Shown here one piece after another: positions 25,158 to 34,500 of a DNA stretch of 64,000 bases. Below the pieces are notes generated by a model. The model saw only the letters and a program-made list of their open reading frames with translations. It made no database searches and was not told the origin of the DNA. The first letter of the stretch is position 1. Every line of letters begins with the position of its first letter. The stretch covers positions 1 through 64,000 of the forward strand of contig JAGVAP010000136.1 of NCBI GenBank assembly GCA_020060215.1. The letters are read 5' to 3'. Origin of the DNA: Deltaproteobacteria bacterium. GTDB taxonomy: Bacteria > Desulfobacterota > DSM-4660 > Desulfatiglandales > HGW-15. Position numbers and translations under genes: made by a program.

Positions 25158-25888
25158 GACACCCCGAGATAGGCCTCCTGGACGATCTTGTTTCTCCGGA
25201 TCTCGTCCGGAGTACCCTGGATGATCGATTTCCCCTGGTGCATGACCATGATCCGGCCTGCGATGGAGAACACCAGCTCCATGTCGTGCTCGCAGAACAG
25301 GATGGTGAGGCCCAGTTCATCGGTCATGCGGTGAATCAGGTCGATGGACGCCGAGGTCTCTTCAGGGGCCATTCCTGCGGTCGGCTCATCCAGGATCAGC
25401 AGGTCGGGACTGCTCCCCAGGGCGATCGCGATCTCCAGGGCCTTCTGGTCCCCATGGGAAAGGGACCCGCTCACGGCGTGCGCCTTCTCGATGAGACCCA
25501 CGTTGCGCAGGATCTTCTCGGTCTCTTCCACGGCAAACCGGCCTGCGGACGAGAAGAGCTTCCGGGTCTTCCCCTGGTTCGAGAGCACGGCCACCTGCAC
25601 GTTGTCGAAGACCGTCATCCGGTTGAAGATGTTCACCACCTGGAAGGAGATGCCGATCCCCTTGCGGCAGATCTCGTGCGGGAGAAGGCCGGTGATCTCC
25701 TCCTCCTTGAAAAAGACCCGCCCCTTGTCGGACCGGTGCTCGCCGGTGATCAGCCGGAACAGCGTGGTCTTCCCTGCACCGTTGGGGCCGATGACCGCGA
25801 CGATCTCCCCCTTCCGGACCTCCAGATCCGCCCCGCTGACGGCCATGAAGCCGTCAAACGATTTCTGTATCCCTTCAACTCGCAGCAC
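25154..25888 (-). CDS. livG: Branched-chain amino acid type ABC transporter ATPase LivG
   Basis: A 244-residue ABC ATPase. Walker A is GPNGAGKTT, the signature region is SLSHGDQKALEIAIALGSSP (LSHGDQ variant common in LivG), Walker B is LLILDEPTAGMAP and the H-loop is LFCEHDMELV. It pairs with LivF to energise the LivHM channel. Its start lies inside the livM 3' end (14-base overlap). Confidence 0.93.
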   Translation of the reverse strand: MLRVEGIQKSFDGFMAVSGADLEVRKGEIVAVIGPNGAGKTTLFRLITGEHRSDKGRVFFKEEEITGLLPHEICRKGIGISFQVVNIFNRMTVFDNVQVAVLSNQGKTRKLFSSAGRFAVEETEKILRNVGLIEKAHAVSGSLSHGDQKALEIAIALGSSPDLLILDEPTAGMAPEETSASIDLIHRMTDELGLTILFCEHDMELVFSIAGRIMVMHQGKSIIQGTPDEIRRNKIVQEAYLGVS

Positions 25889-26834
25889 GGGCCTGCTCCG
25901 GCTCGATGGTTTTTTCCTTGCCCTTGAATCTCTCCAGGAGGAATCCCATGACGCCCTCGGGGAGAAAGAAGATCAGGAGGATCAGCAGGATCCCCAGGAT
26001 CAGCGTCCAGTATTCAGTGTAGGCCCCGACAAACGTCCTCAGGCCGACGATGATGGCGGCGCCGAGGACCGGCCCTATGAACGTAAACCAGCCTCCCAGG
26101 AGGCACATGATGAAGATCTCGAGGGACAGGACCCAGAAGAGCAGATCGGGGAAAACCGATCGCTCCAGCACCACGAAGAGCACCCCCGCGACCCCCGCGA
26201 AAAAGGTCGCGATGACGATGGCGGCGAGCTGATGTCTCCGAACATTGATTCCCACCGCAGAGCACCTTGCCGGGTTGTCCCGCGTGGCCCGAAGGATCTT
26301 GCCGAAAGGGGACTGGTGGATGAAGTGCATGATCACCAGGGAGAGGACGAAGAAAAAGAGAATGAAATAATAGGCGCTCGATGTGGAGCTGATGAAATCC
26401 GGCATCGGGATCCCGTGGATGCCGTCATCTCCGCCGGTCAGGTTGTACCAGCGGAACACGATCGCCCAGAGGAGAGATCCGAGTGAGATCTGGAGCATGC
26501 CGAAGTAGAGACTGCTCAGCCGCACGCAGAACCAGCCGATGAGGAATCCTGCGGCCGCCGCTGCCACCGGAGCGCACAGGAAACATAGCCATATCGGAAA
26601 TCCCGCCTTGGTGAGGGTCAGGGCGAAGGTGTACGCGCCCACACCGTAGAATGCGGCGTGATGAAACTGAAAGAGCCCTCCGTGCCCCACGACCGTATTC
26701 AGGCTCATGGCCAGCAGAGCGGTCACGAAGATGAGGGCGAGGATATAGGTGTAGAACCTGGGCAGGAACAGGGGCAGGAACACGAGAACGGCCACCACCG
26801 CCGCATAGACCCACAACGTTTTTCCGCGAGCCAT
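25875..26834 (-). CDS. livM: Branched-chain amino acid type ABC transporter permease LivM
   Basis: A 319-residue inner-membrane permease with about nine hydrophobic segments. LivM-type motifs are LNTVVGHGGLFQFHHAAFYG, GDDGIHGIP and LRATRDNPARCSAVGINV (EAA-like loop). I place the start at 26834 (MARGKTLW), 17 bases after livH; the frame is open further upstream but that part lies opposite the livH coding frame. The C-terminus is basic and cytoplasmic. Confidence 0.9.
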   Translation of the reverse strand: MARGKTLWVYAAVVAVLVFLPLFLPRFYTYILALIFVTALLAMSLNTVVGHGGLFQFHHAAFYGVGAYTFALTLTKAGFPIWLCFLCAPVAAAAAGFLIGWFCVRLSSLYFGMLQISLGSLLWAIVFRWYNLTGGDDGIHGIPMPDFISSTSSAYYFILFFFVLSLVIMHFIHQSPFGKILRATRDNPARCSAVGINVRRHQLAAIVIATFFAGVAGVLFVVLERSVFPDLLFWVLSLEIFIMCLLGGWFTFIGPVLGAAIIVGLRTFVGAYTEYWTLILGILLILLIFFLPEGVMGFLLERFKGKEKTIEPEQARAAS

Positions 26835-26851
26835 TCCCAAGAGGCCGCCTC

Positions 26852-27751
26852 CTACCAGACCGATTTCAGTATCCCCTTCGGCCGCAGAAGAAGGACGATC
26901 ACGACGGCCGTATAGGGGAAGACGATCGCGAACTGCGGCATGAAAAGGACTCCGAAGGACTGGGTCAACCCGAAGATGAGGGATCCCACCATGGCGCCCC
27001 ACATGTTGCCCAGCCCGCCGATCGTGACGATCAGAAAGGCCTCGATGATGAGATCGTGGTCCATTCCCAGCGTGATGCTCACGGTGGGCGCGACCAAGGC
27101 CCCGCCGAGACCGGCGAGAAAGCATCCCAGCACAAAGGCAAAGGCGAAGACCCAACTCACATTGATCCCTACCGCCCCGACCATTTCCCTATCCACCGCC
27201 GCGGCCCTGGCGATCTTCCCGACCTTGGTCTTGTTGGTGAAGAGCCACAGGCAGACGGCCACCACCGGACCGAGGAGAAGCAGGAAGAAATTGTATTTCG
27301 GAATGGACGCACCCAGGATGCGGGCCGTCCCGTCAAAGATAGGGGGCGCCATGATGGACTTGTATTCCGCCCCCCAGACGATCTTCACCAGGTCTCCCAG
27401 GATCAGACTGAGGGCGAAGGTGAAGAGGAGGAGCATCAGGTGCTCTCTCTGGTAGAGGTGGCAGAAGAGCGCCCTTTCGGCCACAAAACTCACCAGGGCG
27501 ACCACGAAAGGGGAGAGCGCCAGCGCCAGCCAAAAGCCGGCAGGACCGGGAATCAGCTGCGTGATGCTGAAGGCGGAGAATGCGCCGATCATATACAGGG
27601 AACCATGGGCCACATTGGGGACCCTGAGCACGCCCAGGACGAAACTCAGCCCCGCTGAGACCGTGAACAGGATCATGGCGCGGCTCAGCCCCACGAAAAA
27701 CTGGCTTCCCAGGGCAGCGAGATCTATGGTGGGCACGGGTGGCTCGCTCAA
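26852..27751 (-). CDS. livH: Branched-chain amino acid type ABC transporter permease LivH
   Basis: A 299-residue inner-membrane permease with about eight membrane helices. It has the family motifs RVPNVAHGSLYMIGAF, RAAAVDREMVGAVGINV (EAA-like loop) and GGLGNMWGAMVGSLIFG. It lies 46 bases after livK and just before livM in the usual order. Confidence 0.92.
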   Translation of the reverse strand: MSEPPVPTIDLAALGSQFFVGLSRAMILFTVSAGLSFVLGVLRVPNVAHGSLYMIGAFSAFSITQLIPGPAGFWLALALSPFVVALVSFVAERALFCHLYQREHLMLLLFTFALSLILGDLVKIVWGAEYKSIMAPPIFDGTARILGASIPKYNFFLLLLGPVVAVCLWLFTNKTKVGKIARAAAVDREMVGAVGINVSWVFAFAFVLGCFLAGLGGALVAPTVSITLGMDHDLIIEAFLIVTIGGLGNMWGAMVGSLIFGLTQSFGVLFMPQFAIVFPYTAVVIVLLLRPKGILKSVW

Positions 27752-27797
27752 CTCGCGATTTGGGCGGAAAGGGAGGACCCTCTCCGCCCGGTTTCGG

Positions 27798-29036
27798 CTA
27801 TTTCTTACGCGCTTTCATGATTTCTTCGCACGTGGGCATGACCTCATTCCCGGTCAGGGTAATGATGTCGCTGGCCACCACGAAATCGTTCTGCGGAAGC
27901 TTCTTGGTGGTCCCGAAGTACATGGGATAAACGGCCTGGTGGTCGCATTTGCGCATCTCCACCAACCCTCCCACGGGGCTCTTGACCTTCAGCCCTTCCA
28001 TGGCGTCGATGAATTTTTCCTTGTCCGTGCTCCCGGCCTTCCTGAACGCCTCGGCGATGAACTGTGCCGTGATCCAGGCATTGAAGGCGGGAAATCCGGG
28101 GGGAGTCCCGTAGGCCGCCTGGAAGTCCTTGACAAAGGCCTTGTTCTCGGGGGTCTCCGGATAATAGAAAAGGTACTGGATCGTCCCCATCACCCCTTCC
28201 GGCGCTTCGGCCCCGAGGGGTTTGAGTACCGCGTGGTCGATCGCGGTGTGGATCCAGCAGGCGGTCTTCGCAGCCATGCCCGTCGATTTGAGGGCCTTGA
28301 TGCAGTTCGTCATGCTGGCCCCGCCGGTGCAGAAGATCACCGCATCCGGCTTGGCATTCATGATGGAGGTGAGATAGGGGACCAGATCGGGTTCTCCCAC
28401 CTTCCACCAGGACTCGCCGATCTTCTCCACATCGGGTTTCAGGGCCTTGAGGTTGCGCCAGGCCGAGTCTGCAATGGCGTGTCCATAGGCGTAATCGTCC
28501 CCTGCGATCCAGTACTTCTTGTACGGCTTCCTTGAAAGGCCCACGCCCCCGGCCTTGCCGGCCATGGCCGTGTTCTCGGCCGTGGAGAAGACGTATCGAT
28601 GGCCTTCCGCGCCCGTGATCTTCTCATCCTTCGCGGTCCAGACGATGAAGGGGACCTTCTCGGGCTTTGCCACGTTTCCGGAGATGGCGAGGGAGGCGGC
28701 GCTGTTGATGGTCCCCACCAGCACATCCACGTTTTCCCTCATGACCAGTTCCTTGGCCATTTGGAGCGCCACGTCGGGTTTGAATTTCTCGTCACGGGTG
28801 GTGAACTCGATCTTCCCGCCCAGGACGCCCTTCTTGTTGATCTCCTCGAGGGCGAGCTTGAAGCCGTTCAAGGCGTCATTGCCGTAAACGGCGGGAGGCC
28901 CGCTGTAGGTATCCACGATTCCCACCTTGATGTTCTTGGCCTCCGCCACCGGACCCGAAAAGATCAGGGTTCCGGCCGCGATGATTCCCAGAAGGATTGG
29001 AACCGCCGGTGAAACGACACGTCTTTTCCTGTTCAT
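27798..29036 (-). CDS. livK: Branched-chain amino acid type ABC transporter substrate-binding protein
   Basis: A 412-residue periplasmic binding protein with an N-terminal signal peptide ending near residue 33 (GPVAEA before KNIKVGIVD). It is a type I periplasmic-binding fold (Peripla_BP_6), with DTYSGPPAVYGNDALNGFKL and INKKGVLGGKIEF. The start at 29036 has GGAGG 6 nt upstream; the frame extends a few codons earlier. It is the first gene of livKHMGF. The ligand cannot be read, as this family includes binding proteins for amino acids, amides and aromatic acids. Confidence 0.9.
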   Translation of the reverse strand: MNRKRRVVSPAVPILLGIIAAGTLIFSGPVAEAKNIKVGIVDTYSGPPAVYGNDALNGFKLALEEINKKGVLGGKIEFTTRDEKFKPDVALQMAKELVMRENVDVLVGTINSAASLAISGNVAKPEKVPFIVWTAKDEKITGAEGHRYVFSTAENTAMAGKAGGVGLSRKPYKKYWIAGDDYAYGHAIADSAWRNLKALKPDVEKIGESWWKVGEPDLVPYLTSIMNAKPDAVIFCTGGASMTNCIKALKSTGMAAKTACWIHTAIDHAVLKPLGAEAPEGVMGTIQYLFYYPETPENKAFVKDFQAAYGTPPGFPAFNAWITAQFIAEAFRKAGSTDKEKFIDAMEGLKVKSPVGGLVEMRKCDHQAVYPMYFGTTKKLPQNDFVVASDIITLTGNEVMPTCEEIMKARKK

Positions 29037-29418
29037 TGCAGCCCTCCATCGCATAAGAGAATAGAAGTGGTAAACATCCTCAACCGCGTCCGGCTCAGGG
29101 AGCCATTGGAATGGATCCCGATTTTCCCTGAAAAAGCCCGATGTTAGAAGCCTTTAATCTACGGCAACCTCGTCGACCCTGTCAACTGCAAAGTCCCCCT
29201 GGAATCCGCGGTGAATGTCCAACGTCCAATGACGAATGAAGAATGTCCAAGGAAGTCAAACTGATCCCGGGGGAATCTCCAATGTCCAATGACGTATGTC
29301 AAAAGTCATCCTTATCCTAATCCTAGATCTTCTTCACCGGGACATTGGACAGTCTATCGATGCTTCTTCACTTGGACATTGGAATTGGACATTCTACATT
29401 GGACATTCTATCGGGGGC
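29037..29418. other. Gap between livK and merR, mainly repeat
   Basis: The first 175 bases should contain the liv promoter on the reverse strand, but I see no convincing box pair. The remaining 200 bases are the TCCAATGTCC repeat region described separately. No gene is seen. Confidence 0.5.
29213..29411. repeat. Palindromic array of TCCAATGTCC words, family C
   Basis: The left half contains AATGTCCAACGTCCAATGAC, GAATGTCCAAGG and TCTCCAATGTCCAATGAC. The right half contains the complement as GGGACATTGGAC, TTGGACATTGGAATTGGACA and ACATTGGACATTC. The two halves would fold on each other over a long imperfect stem. No spacer pattern typical of CRISPR is present. It follows the end of the translation operon. 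Confidence 0.8.
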
Positions 29419-29745
29419 CTATTCGGCCAGGAACCTGAGCACTTCCTGAAGCTCCTTTTTCACCTTGGCGAGGACCTCCTCTTTCGATGGGGCCGCCCTT
29501 TCCAACCGGTGCTTGAGTCTCTGCCTTGCCCCTTCGATGGTGAGCTTCTCGTCATAGAGCAGCCTCTTGATCTCCAGGATGGTCTCCAGATCTCTCTTCT
29601 GGTAGGTCCTCTGCTTGGAGTCCGCCCTCAAGGGACGGATCTGCGGGAACTCACTCTCCCAGTAACGAAGGACATAGGGCTCCACCCCGATGATGCGGCT
29701 CACCTCTCCGATCCTGAAGAACTTCTTGTCGTCTGGAATCTGCAT
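29419..29745 (-). CDS. MerR-family transcriptional regulator next to pheT
   Basis: A 108-residue protein with an N-terminal MerR winged helix-turn-helix (FFRIGEVSRIIGVEPYVLRY, then WESEF and KQRTYQKRDLETI) and a short C-terminal coiled coil. No Cys-based metal site is visible, so the effector is unknown. It starts three bases after pheT, the position where many bacteria keep such a small MerR-like regulator at the end of the thrS-pheT block. Confidence 0.9.
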   Translation of the reverse strand: MQIPDDKKFFRIGEVSRIIGVEPYVLRYWESEFPQIRPLRADSKQRTYQKRDLETILEIKRLLYDEKLTIEGARQRLKHRLERAAPSKEEVLAKVKKELQEVLRFLAE

Positions 29746-29748
29746 GGG

Positions 29749-32166
29749 TCAGCGCTCTCTCAGCCTGCCGCCGGTTTCCCGGCCGATGGCCTCCACGATT
29801 TTCTCGTGGAGAAGATTGACCTCTTTCCCGTCCAGCGTGCCTTCCTTGGACCTGTAGGAGATCCGGAACGCCAGCGCCTTTTCGTCAGGGCCCAGTCTTC
29901 CTCCTTTGAAGAGGTCGTAGAGAGACACCGATTCCACGAGCCCCTCGCCTTCCCGGAAGATGATGTCACTGACCCGGGCGCTCTCGGTCTCCTGTTTCAC
30001 GACGATCGAGAGATCCCTGAAGACCGCGGGGAAGCGGTGCAGGGACTCGAATCTCACCGCCGGGGGGATGTGCTTCTGCAGGGTCTCCATGTCCAGCTCG
30101 AAGAGAAACCCCTTCTGACCCTCCAGTTCCATTCTTGCCATCACCTCGGGGTCTGCACTCCCCAACACGCCCGTTACCTCGCCCGCAACGACCACCGAGG
30201 CGCAGGCATCCCGATCATACCCGGGGACCGGCCCTGTATTCTTTTCGAACCGGACAGGGGGCACCTTGAGGCCCTCCAGCAGGACCTCCACCGCGCCCTT
30301 GATGTCGAAGAAGTCGGCTTCCCTTTCATCGCCGAACCATTCCTTGGGATGGGCGAGGCCGGTGATCGCCCCCGCCAGAAAGGGTCTCTCGTAGGGCAGC
30401 TGGTCCGGATCCCCGCCGAGGAAGACCTTCCCCCACTCGAAGAGCCTGAGGTCCCTTTGCCCCTGGAAGAAATTGACCTTCACCGCCGCGAGCAGTCCGG
30501 GGAGGAGGGAGGTCCTCAGGACGGACTGATCCTGGCTCAGGGGATTCAGGAGCCGCACGAACGACCTCAGGGAAGATCCTCCCCCGGCGCCGAGTACCTC
30601 GGCCGAATCCGGTGAGATGAAGCTGTAGGAGATGATCTCCGTAAAACCCGCCCCTGTCATGATCTCCCGCACGCGGTCGCTCAGCCGAACCACCGGAGCG
30701 TCCTTCTCCCCCAGGGTCCTCACCAGGGGAAAAGTGACCGGGACACGGTCGTACCCCTCCATCCTGGCGACCTCCTCGTAGAGGTCCACCTCGCGGGTGA
30801 TGTCCACCCGGAAGCTTGGGGGTTTGACCTGCAGGACACCTGGACCGGCGGGCCGGACCTCCATCTCCAGGGACCTGAGGGTATCCGCCATGGCCTCGGC
30901 CGGAAGGGCGGTGCCGATAAACTGATTCGCCTTGTCGATCCTGAGCCCGATCTCCCGTCTCCTGAAAGGCTGGGGGTATTGATCGATCATCCCCTTGACC
31001 ACCCGGCCGCCCGACAGATCCTGCATCAGCATGAGGGCCCGCTGCAAGGCGGTCGGGACCCCCTCTATGTCGATCCCCCTCTCGAATCGATAGGACGCCT
31101 CGGTGGAGATCCCCAGCCGCTTGGATCCCCTCCTGATCGTGACGGGGTCGAAGTAGGCGCTCTCGATGAGCACGTTCCTGGACCCCTCGAAGATCTCGGA
31201 ATTGAGTCCGCCCATGATGCCGGCCACGGCGACGCACCTCTTGCCGTCGCAGATCATGAGGTGATCCCTGCTCAGGGCATGGGTCTTTCCGTCGAGGGTG
31301 GTGAACTGCTCCCCGTCCCGGGCCCGGCGCACGACGATCCGATGCTCTTCCAGCCGATCGTAGTCAAAGGCGTGGAGCGGCTGTCCCAGCTCCAGCAGCA
31401 CATAGTTGGTCACATCCACGATGTTGTTGATGCCTCTCATCCCGCAGATGTGGAGCCGGTATCGCATCCAGAAAGGAGAACGCTTGATCTCCACGCCGGT
31501 GATCATGCCTGCCGCGTACCTGGGACACCCTTCAGGATCTTCGAGGGTCACTCCGGCCAGATCGAAGATGGAACGATCCTGCTCCCGGGTCGTGATCTCG
31601 GGCCTCTTGAGCTTCCCGCGTGTAAGGGCGGCGATCTCCCGGGCGATGCCGATGACGGAAGTACAGTCCGGCCGGTTGGGGGTGATGCTCACCTCGAAGG
31701 CCCAGTCGGCCAGGGACAGCGCCTTCGAAACGGACTCGCCCGGCTTCATCCGGGGGTCCAGGATCATGATCCCGGAGTGATCATCCGTCAGCCCCATTTC
31801 ATCCTCGGCCAGAAGCATCCCGATGGAGGTCTCTCCTCGGATCTTCGCCGATTCCACCGTGATCCCCCCTGGAAGCCTCGTCCCCGGCAGGGCGATGGGG
31901 GCAACGGCCCCTTCTTCCACATTGGGGGCGCCGCATACCACGGGCAGGGTATTCCCGCCCGCATCCACATCGCAGATGCTGAGGCGGTCGGCTTTGGGGT
32001 GGGGTCGGACGGCCAGGATCCTCGCGGCGACGACGGAGTCGATGGACTGGCCCACGGGCTCCAGGGATTCGACCTCAAGGCCGGACATGGTCATCTTCTC
32101 TGCCAGCTCCTGGGGCGACATCTCGATGTTCACATATTCTTTTAACCAGTTGAGGCTGACGCGCAT
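29749..32166 (-). CDS. pheT: Phenylalanyl-tRNA synthetase beta chain
   Basis: An 805-residue beta subunit of the (alpha-beta)2 PheRS. It has the N-terminal tRNA-binding OB domain (near residues 40-150), B3/B4 editing region (ITPNRPDCTSVIGIAREIAA, VTNYVLLELGQPLHAFDYD), the B5 domain, the synthetase-like core and the C-terminal anticodon-binding FDX-ACB domain (RFPAVFRDLSIVV, KALAFRISYRSKEGTLD). The N-terminus MRVSLNWLKEYV is standard. Length is normal. It lies after pheS, with a 190-base gap filled by a palindromic repeat. Confidence 0.97.
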   Translation of the reverse strand: MRVSLNWLKEYVNIEMSPQELAEKMTMSGLEVESLEPVGQSIDSVVAARILAVRPHPKADRLSICDVDAGGNTLPVVCGAPNVEEGAVAPIALPGTRLPGGITVESAKIRGETSIGMLLAEDEMGLTDDHSGIMILDPRMKPGESVSKALSLADWAFEVSITPNRPDCTSVIGIAREIAALTRGKLKRPEITTREQDRSIFDLAGVTLEDPEGCPRYAAGMITGVEIKRSPFWMRYRLHICGMRGINNIVDVTNYVLLELGQPLHAFDYDRLEEHRIVVRRARDGEQFTTLDGKTHALSRDHLMICDGKRCVAVAGIMGGLNSEIFEGSRNVLIESAYFDPVTIRRGSKRLGISTEASYRFERGIDIEGVPTALQRALMLMQDLSGGRVVKGMIDQYPQPFRRREIGLRIDKANQFIGTALPAEAMADTLRSLEMEVRPAGPGVLQVKPPSFRVDITREVDLYEEVARMEGYDRVPVTFPLVRTLGEKDAPVVRLSDRVREIMTGAGFTEIISYSFISPDSAEVLGAGGGSSLRSFVRLLNPLSQDQSVLRTSLLPGLLAAVKVNFFQGQRDLRLFEWGKVFLGGDPDQLPYERPFLAGAITGLAHPKEWFGDEREADFFDIKGAVEVLLEGLKVPPVRFEKNTGPVPGYDRDACASVVVAGEVTGVLGSADPEVMARMELEGQKGFLFELDMETLQKHIPPAVRFESLHRFPAVFRDLSIVVKQETESARVSDIIFREGEGLVESVSLYDLFKGGRLGPDEKALAFRISYRSKEGTLDGKEVNLLHEKIVEAIGRETGGRLRER

Positions 32167-32167
32167 A

Positions 32168-32352
32168 AATCACCACGAAACAGGATGCAGGATACAGGAT
32201 CCAGGATAGAAGATGCACGATCCAGGATTCAGGATTAAGGACAAGAGAAGGAAAAGAGCCGCAGGATGAGTCCGTCTTGGATTCTTCACCCATCCTGCAT
32301 CTTGCATCCAGCATCTTGGATCTTGAATCCTGGATCTTGCATCCTGGATCCG
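32168..32352. repeat. Palindromic array of GGATCCAGGAT words, family D
   Basis: The left half is made of near-tandem words such as AGGATGCAGGATACAGGATC and ACGATCCAGGATTCAGGAT. The right half is their complement, for example CATCCTGCATCTTGCATCC and ATCTTGAATCCTGGATCTTG. It occupies the whole pheS-pheT gap, within a translation operon, and would form a long hairpin in the transcript. Confidence 0.8.
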
Positions 32353-32356
32353 TTTT

Positions 32357-33364
32357 TCAAAACTGTCTGAGAAACCGAATATCGTTCCTGAAGAAGAGCT
32401 GTATGTCGTCGATCCCGTACTTCAGCATGGCGATCCTTTCGATGCCCATACCGAAGGCAAACCCCGAGTAGATCTCGGGGTCATAGCCCACGAAACGGTA
32501 CACCTCGGGGTCGACCATGCCGGACCCCAGGATCTCCAGCCACCCTGTCGACGAGCAGGTCCTGCAGCCCTTCCCGTTGCAGATGACGCACCGAATATCC
32601 ACCTCGGCGCTCGGTTCCGTAAAGGGGAAAAAGCTCGGCCTGAACCGAAGAGAGGTGCCGGAGCCGAACATCTGGTGAACAAAGGCGGTAAGGGTCCCCT
32701 TCAGGTCTCCAAAGGTGATCCCTTTGTCCACCAGCAGCCCCTCCACCTGATGGAACATGGGCGTGTGGGTGATGTCCGAGTCCCTCCGGTACACCTTTCC
32801 CGGGGCAATGACGCTGACCGGGGGTTGCCGGCTCTCCATGGTCCGGACCTGCATCGGTGACGTGTGGGTCCTGAGGACGGTGTTCTCGGAGATGTAGAAG
32901 GTGTCCTGCATGTCCCTGGCGGGATGGTCCTTGGGGATATTGAGGGCCTCGAAATTGTAGTAGTCGAGCTCGACATTCGGCCCCTTGACGATGCGGTAGC
33001 CCATCCTCACGAAGATGGAGCAGATCTCCTGGAGCACGAGCGTGATGGGATGGACTGCGCCTCTCGCGGGTTTCCGCCCCGGAAGCGTCACGTCCAGGAG
33101 CGCCGACTTACCGGCGCGGGAGCCCTCCAGCCGCTCCTTCGCCTCCTCGAACCGCCGGGCCAGCCCGAGCTTCACCTGATTGGCCAGTTGCCCGGCCTCA
33201 GGCCTCTCCTGGGGGCTCAGCTCCCCGATTCGCTTCATGAGCGAGGTCAGGAGCCCTTTTTTCCCGAGATAGGCCACCCTGAACCGCTCCAGTCCCTCTA
33301 CGTCCGAAACGGCGTCAAGCTCCGCAAGGGCCTTTTTCTCCAGTGCAAGGATGTCCTCTTTCAT
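32357..33364 (-). CDS. pheS: Phenylalanyl-tRNA synthetase alpha chain
   Basis: A 335-residue class II synthetase subunit. An N-terminal coiled coil (residues 1-85) is followed by the catalytic core: motif 2 region [38 protein letters not shown], and motif 3 [34 protein letters not shown]ys cluster sits in the SAEVDIRC region, typical of bacterial PheS. The start ATG at 33364 is preceded in frame by TTG; the ribosome site is weak (AAGG about 13 nt upstream). Confidence 0.96.
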   Translation of the reverse strand: MKEDILALEKKALAELDAVSDVEGLERFRVAYLGKKGLLTSLMKRIGELSPQERPEAGQLANQVKLGLARRFEEAKERLEGSRAGKSALLDVTLPGRKPARGAVHPITLVLQEICSIFVRMGYRIVKGPNVELDYYNFEALNIPKDHPARDMQDTFYISENTVLRTHTSPMQVRTMESRQPPVSVIAPGKVYRRDSDITHTPMFHQVEGLLVDKGITFGDLKGTLTAFVHQMFGSGTSLRFRPSFFPFTEPSAEVDIRCVICNGKGCRTCSSTGWLEILGSGMVDPEVYRFVGYDPEIYSGFAFGMGIERIAMLKYGIDDIQLFFRNDIRFLRQF

Positions 33365-33393
33365 CAAACCGAAGACCTTAAACTACCAATTCC

Positions 33394-33466
33394 CGCCACC
33401 AAGACACGAAGACACCAAGAAAGATATCGAGGTTTTCTTTGTGTCATAGTGCCTTCGCGGCAGATC
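33394..33466. repeat. Dispersed palindromic repeat, family A copy 3
   Basis: Left arm CGCCACCAAGACACGAAGAC plus ACCAAG, right arm CTTTGTGTCATAGTGCCTTC plus GCGG. It matches the copies at 731-785 and 10071-10144 in arm words and size. It lies between rplT and pheS in the middle of the translation operon. Confidence 0.75.
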
Positions 33467-33516
33467 TTCTCTGCAGATTGCAGACCACTCTAACCCAGGG
33501 GTCTAACCCCATCTCC

Positions 33517-33870
33517 CTACGCCACCGGAACCTGGATGCTCTCCACGACGCGGCCGAACGCAGCGGGGTCATTGACGGCCATCTCCGCGAGCACCTTGCG
33601 ATCCAGTTCGATCCCCGCTTCCCTGAGCCCGTTCATCAGCTTGCTGTAGGAAACCCCCCGCTCCCTGGCGGCCGCATTGATTCGCGTGATCCAGAGCCTG
33701 CGCATATCTCTTTTCCTGGCCTTCCGATCCCTGTATTCAAAGGCCCTGGCCCTGGTGACGGTAATGAAAGCCGTCTTGAAGAGCTTGCTGTGCCCTCCAC
33801 GGAAGCCCTTGGCCTCCTTCAGGATCTTGTTTCTTCGCTGTCTGGCCTTGAATCCTCTCTTTACTCGCAT
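33517..33870 (-). CDS. rplT: Large ribosomal subunit protein bL20
   Basis: A 117-residue basic protein with the full bL20 sequence pattern: [51 protein letters not shown] and [11 protein letters not shown]. It is an early 23S rRNA assembly protein and in many bacteria represses its own operon. It follows rpmI after an unusually long gap of about 300 bases. Confidence 0.98.
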   Translation of the reverse strand: MRVKRGFKARQRRNKILKEAKGFRGGHSKLFKTAFITVTRARAFEYRDRKARKRDMRRLWITRINAAARERGVSYSKLMNGLREAGIELDRKVLAEMAVNDPAAFGRVVESIQVPVA

Positions 33871-33929
33871 CTTTTCAACCTCTCTCTCGAATAGGGTGCT
33901 CCCCGTTGAAGCCCCCCCGCAGCGAGACG

Positions 33930-34034
33930 CGGGGAACCTTCCACCTCACGAGGACTTTCTCCACTTTGGCTCGCTCGCCAACACCGCAGCAACCTGCGGT
34001 GAATGCGCTCGCTGTTTCGGTTCAAGGTTCCCCG
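33930..34034. repeat. Long-range 11-bp inverted repeat in the rpmI-rplT gap
   Basis: CGGGGAACCTT at 33930-33940 is the exact reverse complement of AAGGTTCCCCG at 34024-34034. Between the arms, CGCAG-CAAC-CTGCG forms a small hairpin and GCTCGC words recur. The gap between rpmI and rplT is usually short, so this segment looks inserted. A small reverse-strand open frame here (34103-33861) lacks any feature of a real gene. Confidence 0.5.
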
Positions 34035-34174
34035 TTCACGGTTTTCTTCAAGCCCTTCGGAAATCTGAACCTCTGAACACTCAGTTTTCGTTCGGCGGAT
34101 CATCTCGCAGGAGGCGTGTGCAGGACCGACCTGAAGGGCAGTAGGGGGAGATGTCGACCGTTTCTTCGCTCCAT

Positions 34175-34372
34175 CTACAAGTAAGGCACGAGCCTCTTGA
34201 TGTTGTTGCTCTGAGTCGTATCGACCAGGGTCGGTTTACGCAGACTCCGCTTTCTCTTGGTGGTCTTCGTGGTCAGGATGTGACTGGAATTGGCCTTGCG
34301 CCGCTTGATCTTTCCTGTACCCGTGGTCTTGAACCTCTTTGCCGCCCCTCTGTTCGTCTTCAACTTGGGCAT
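34175..34372 (-). CDS. rpmI: Large ribosomal subunit protein bL35
   Basis: A 65-residue basic protein starting [20 protein letters not shown], the bL35 signature, with [25 protein letters not shown] lies 6 nt before the ATG. It lies between infC and rplT as expected. Confidence 0.97.
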   Translation of the reverse strand: MPKLKTNRGAAKRFKTTGTGKIKRRKANSSHILTTKTTKRKRSLRKPTLVDTTQSNNIKRLVPYL

Positions 34373-34500
34373 GCTGTACCTCCTCTTCTATACGAAACAA
34401 ATAGAAAATACCCGCCCATCGGTGGATACCGCTCCCCGGATGGGACGAGCCGTCACACCGCGGCAGGCTTGTGAATTCCGCTCCTGAAAGAGAGCCCGGA

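Noticed and set aside
29213..29411. Possible CRISPR array
   Set aside because: The repeated words are irregularly spaced, occur in both orientations and have no uniform spacers.
32168..32352. Possible CRISPR or tandem repeat
   Set aside because: Words are imperfect, and the second half is the complement of the first, so it is a palindrome, not an array.
33861..34103. Reverse open frame in the rpmI-rplT gap
   Set aside because: Runs into rplT in another frame, with highly charged random-looking sequence and no ribosome site.
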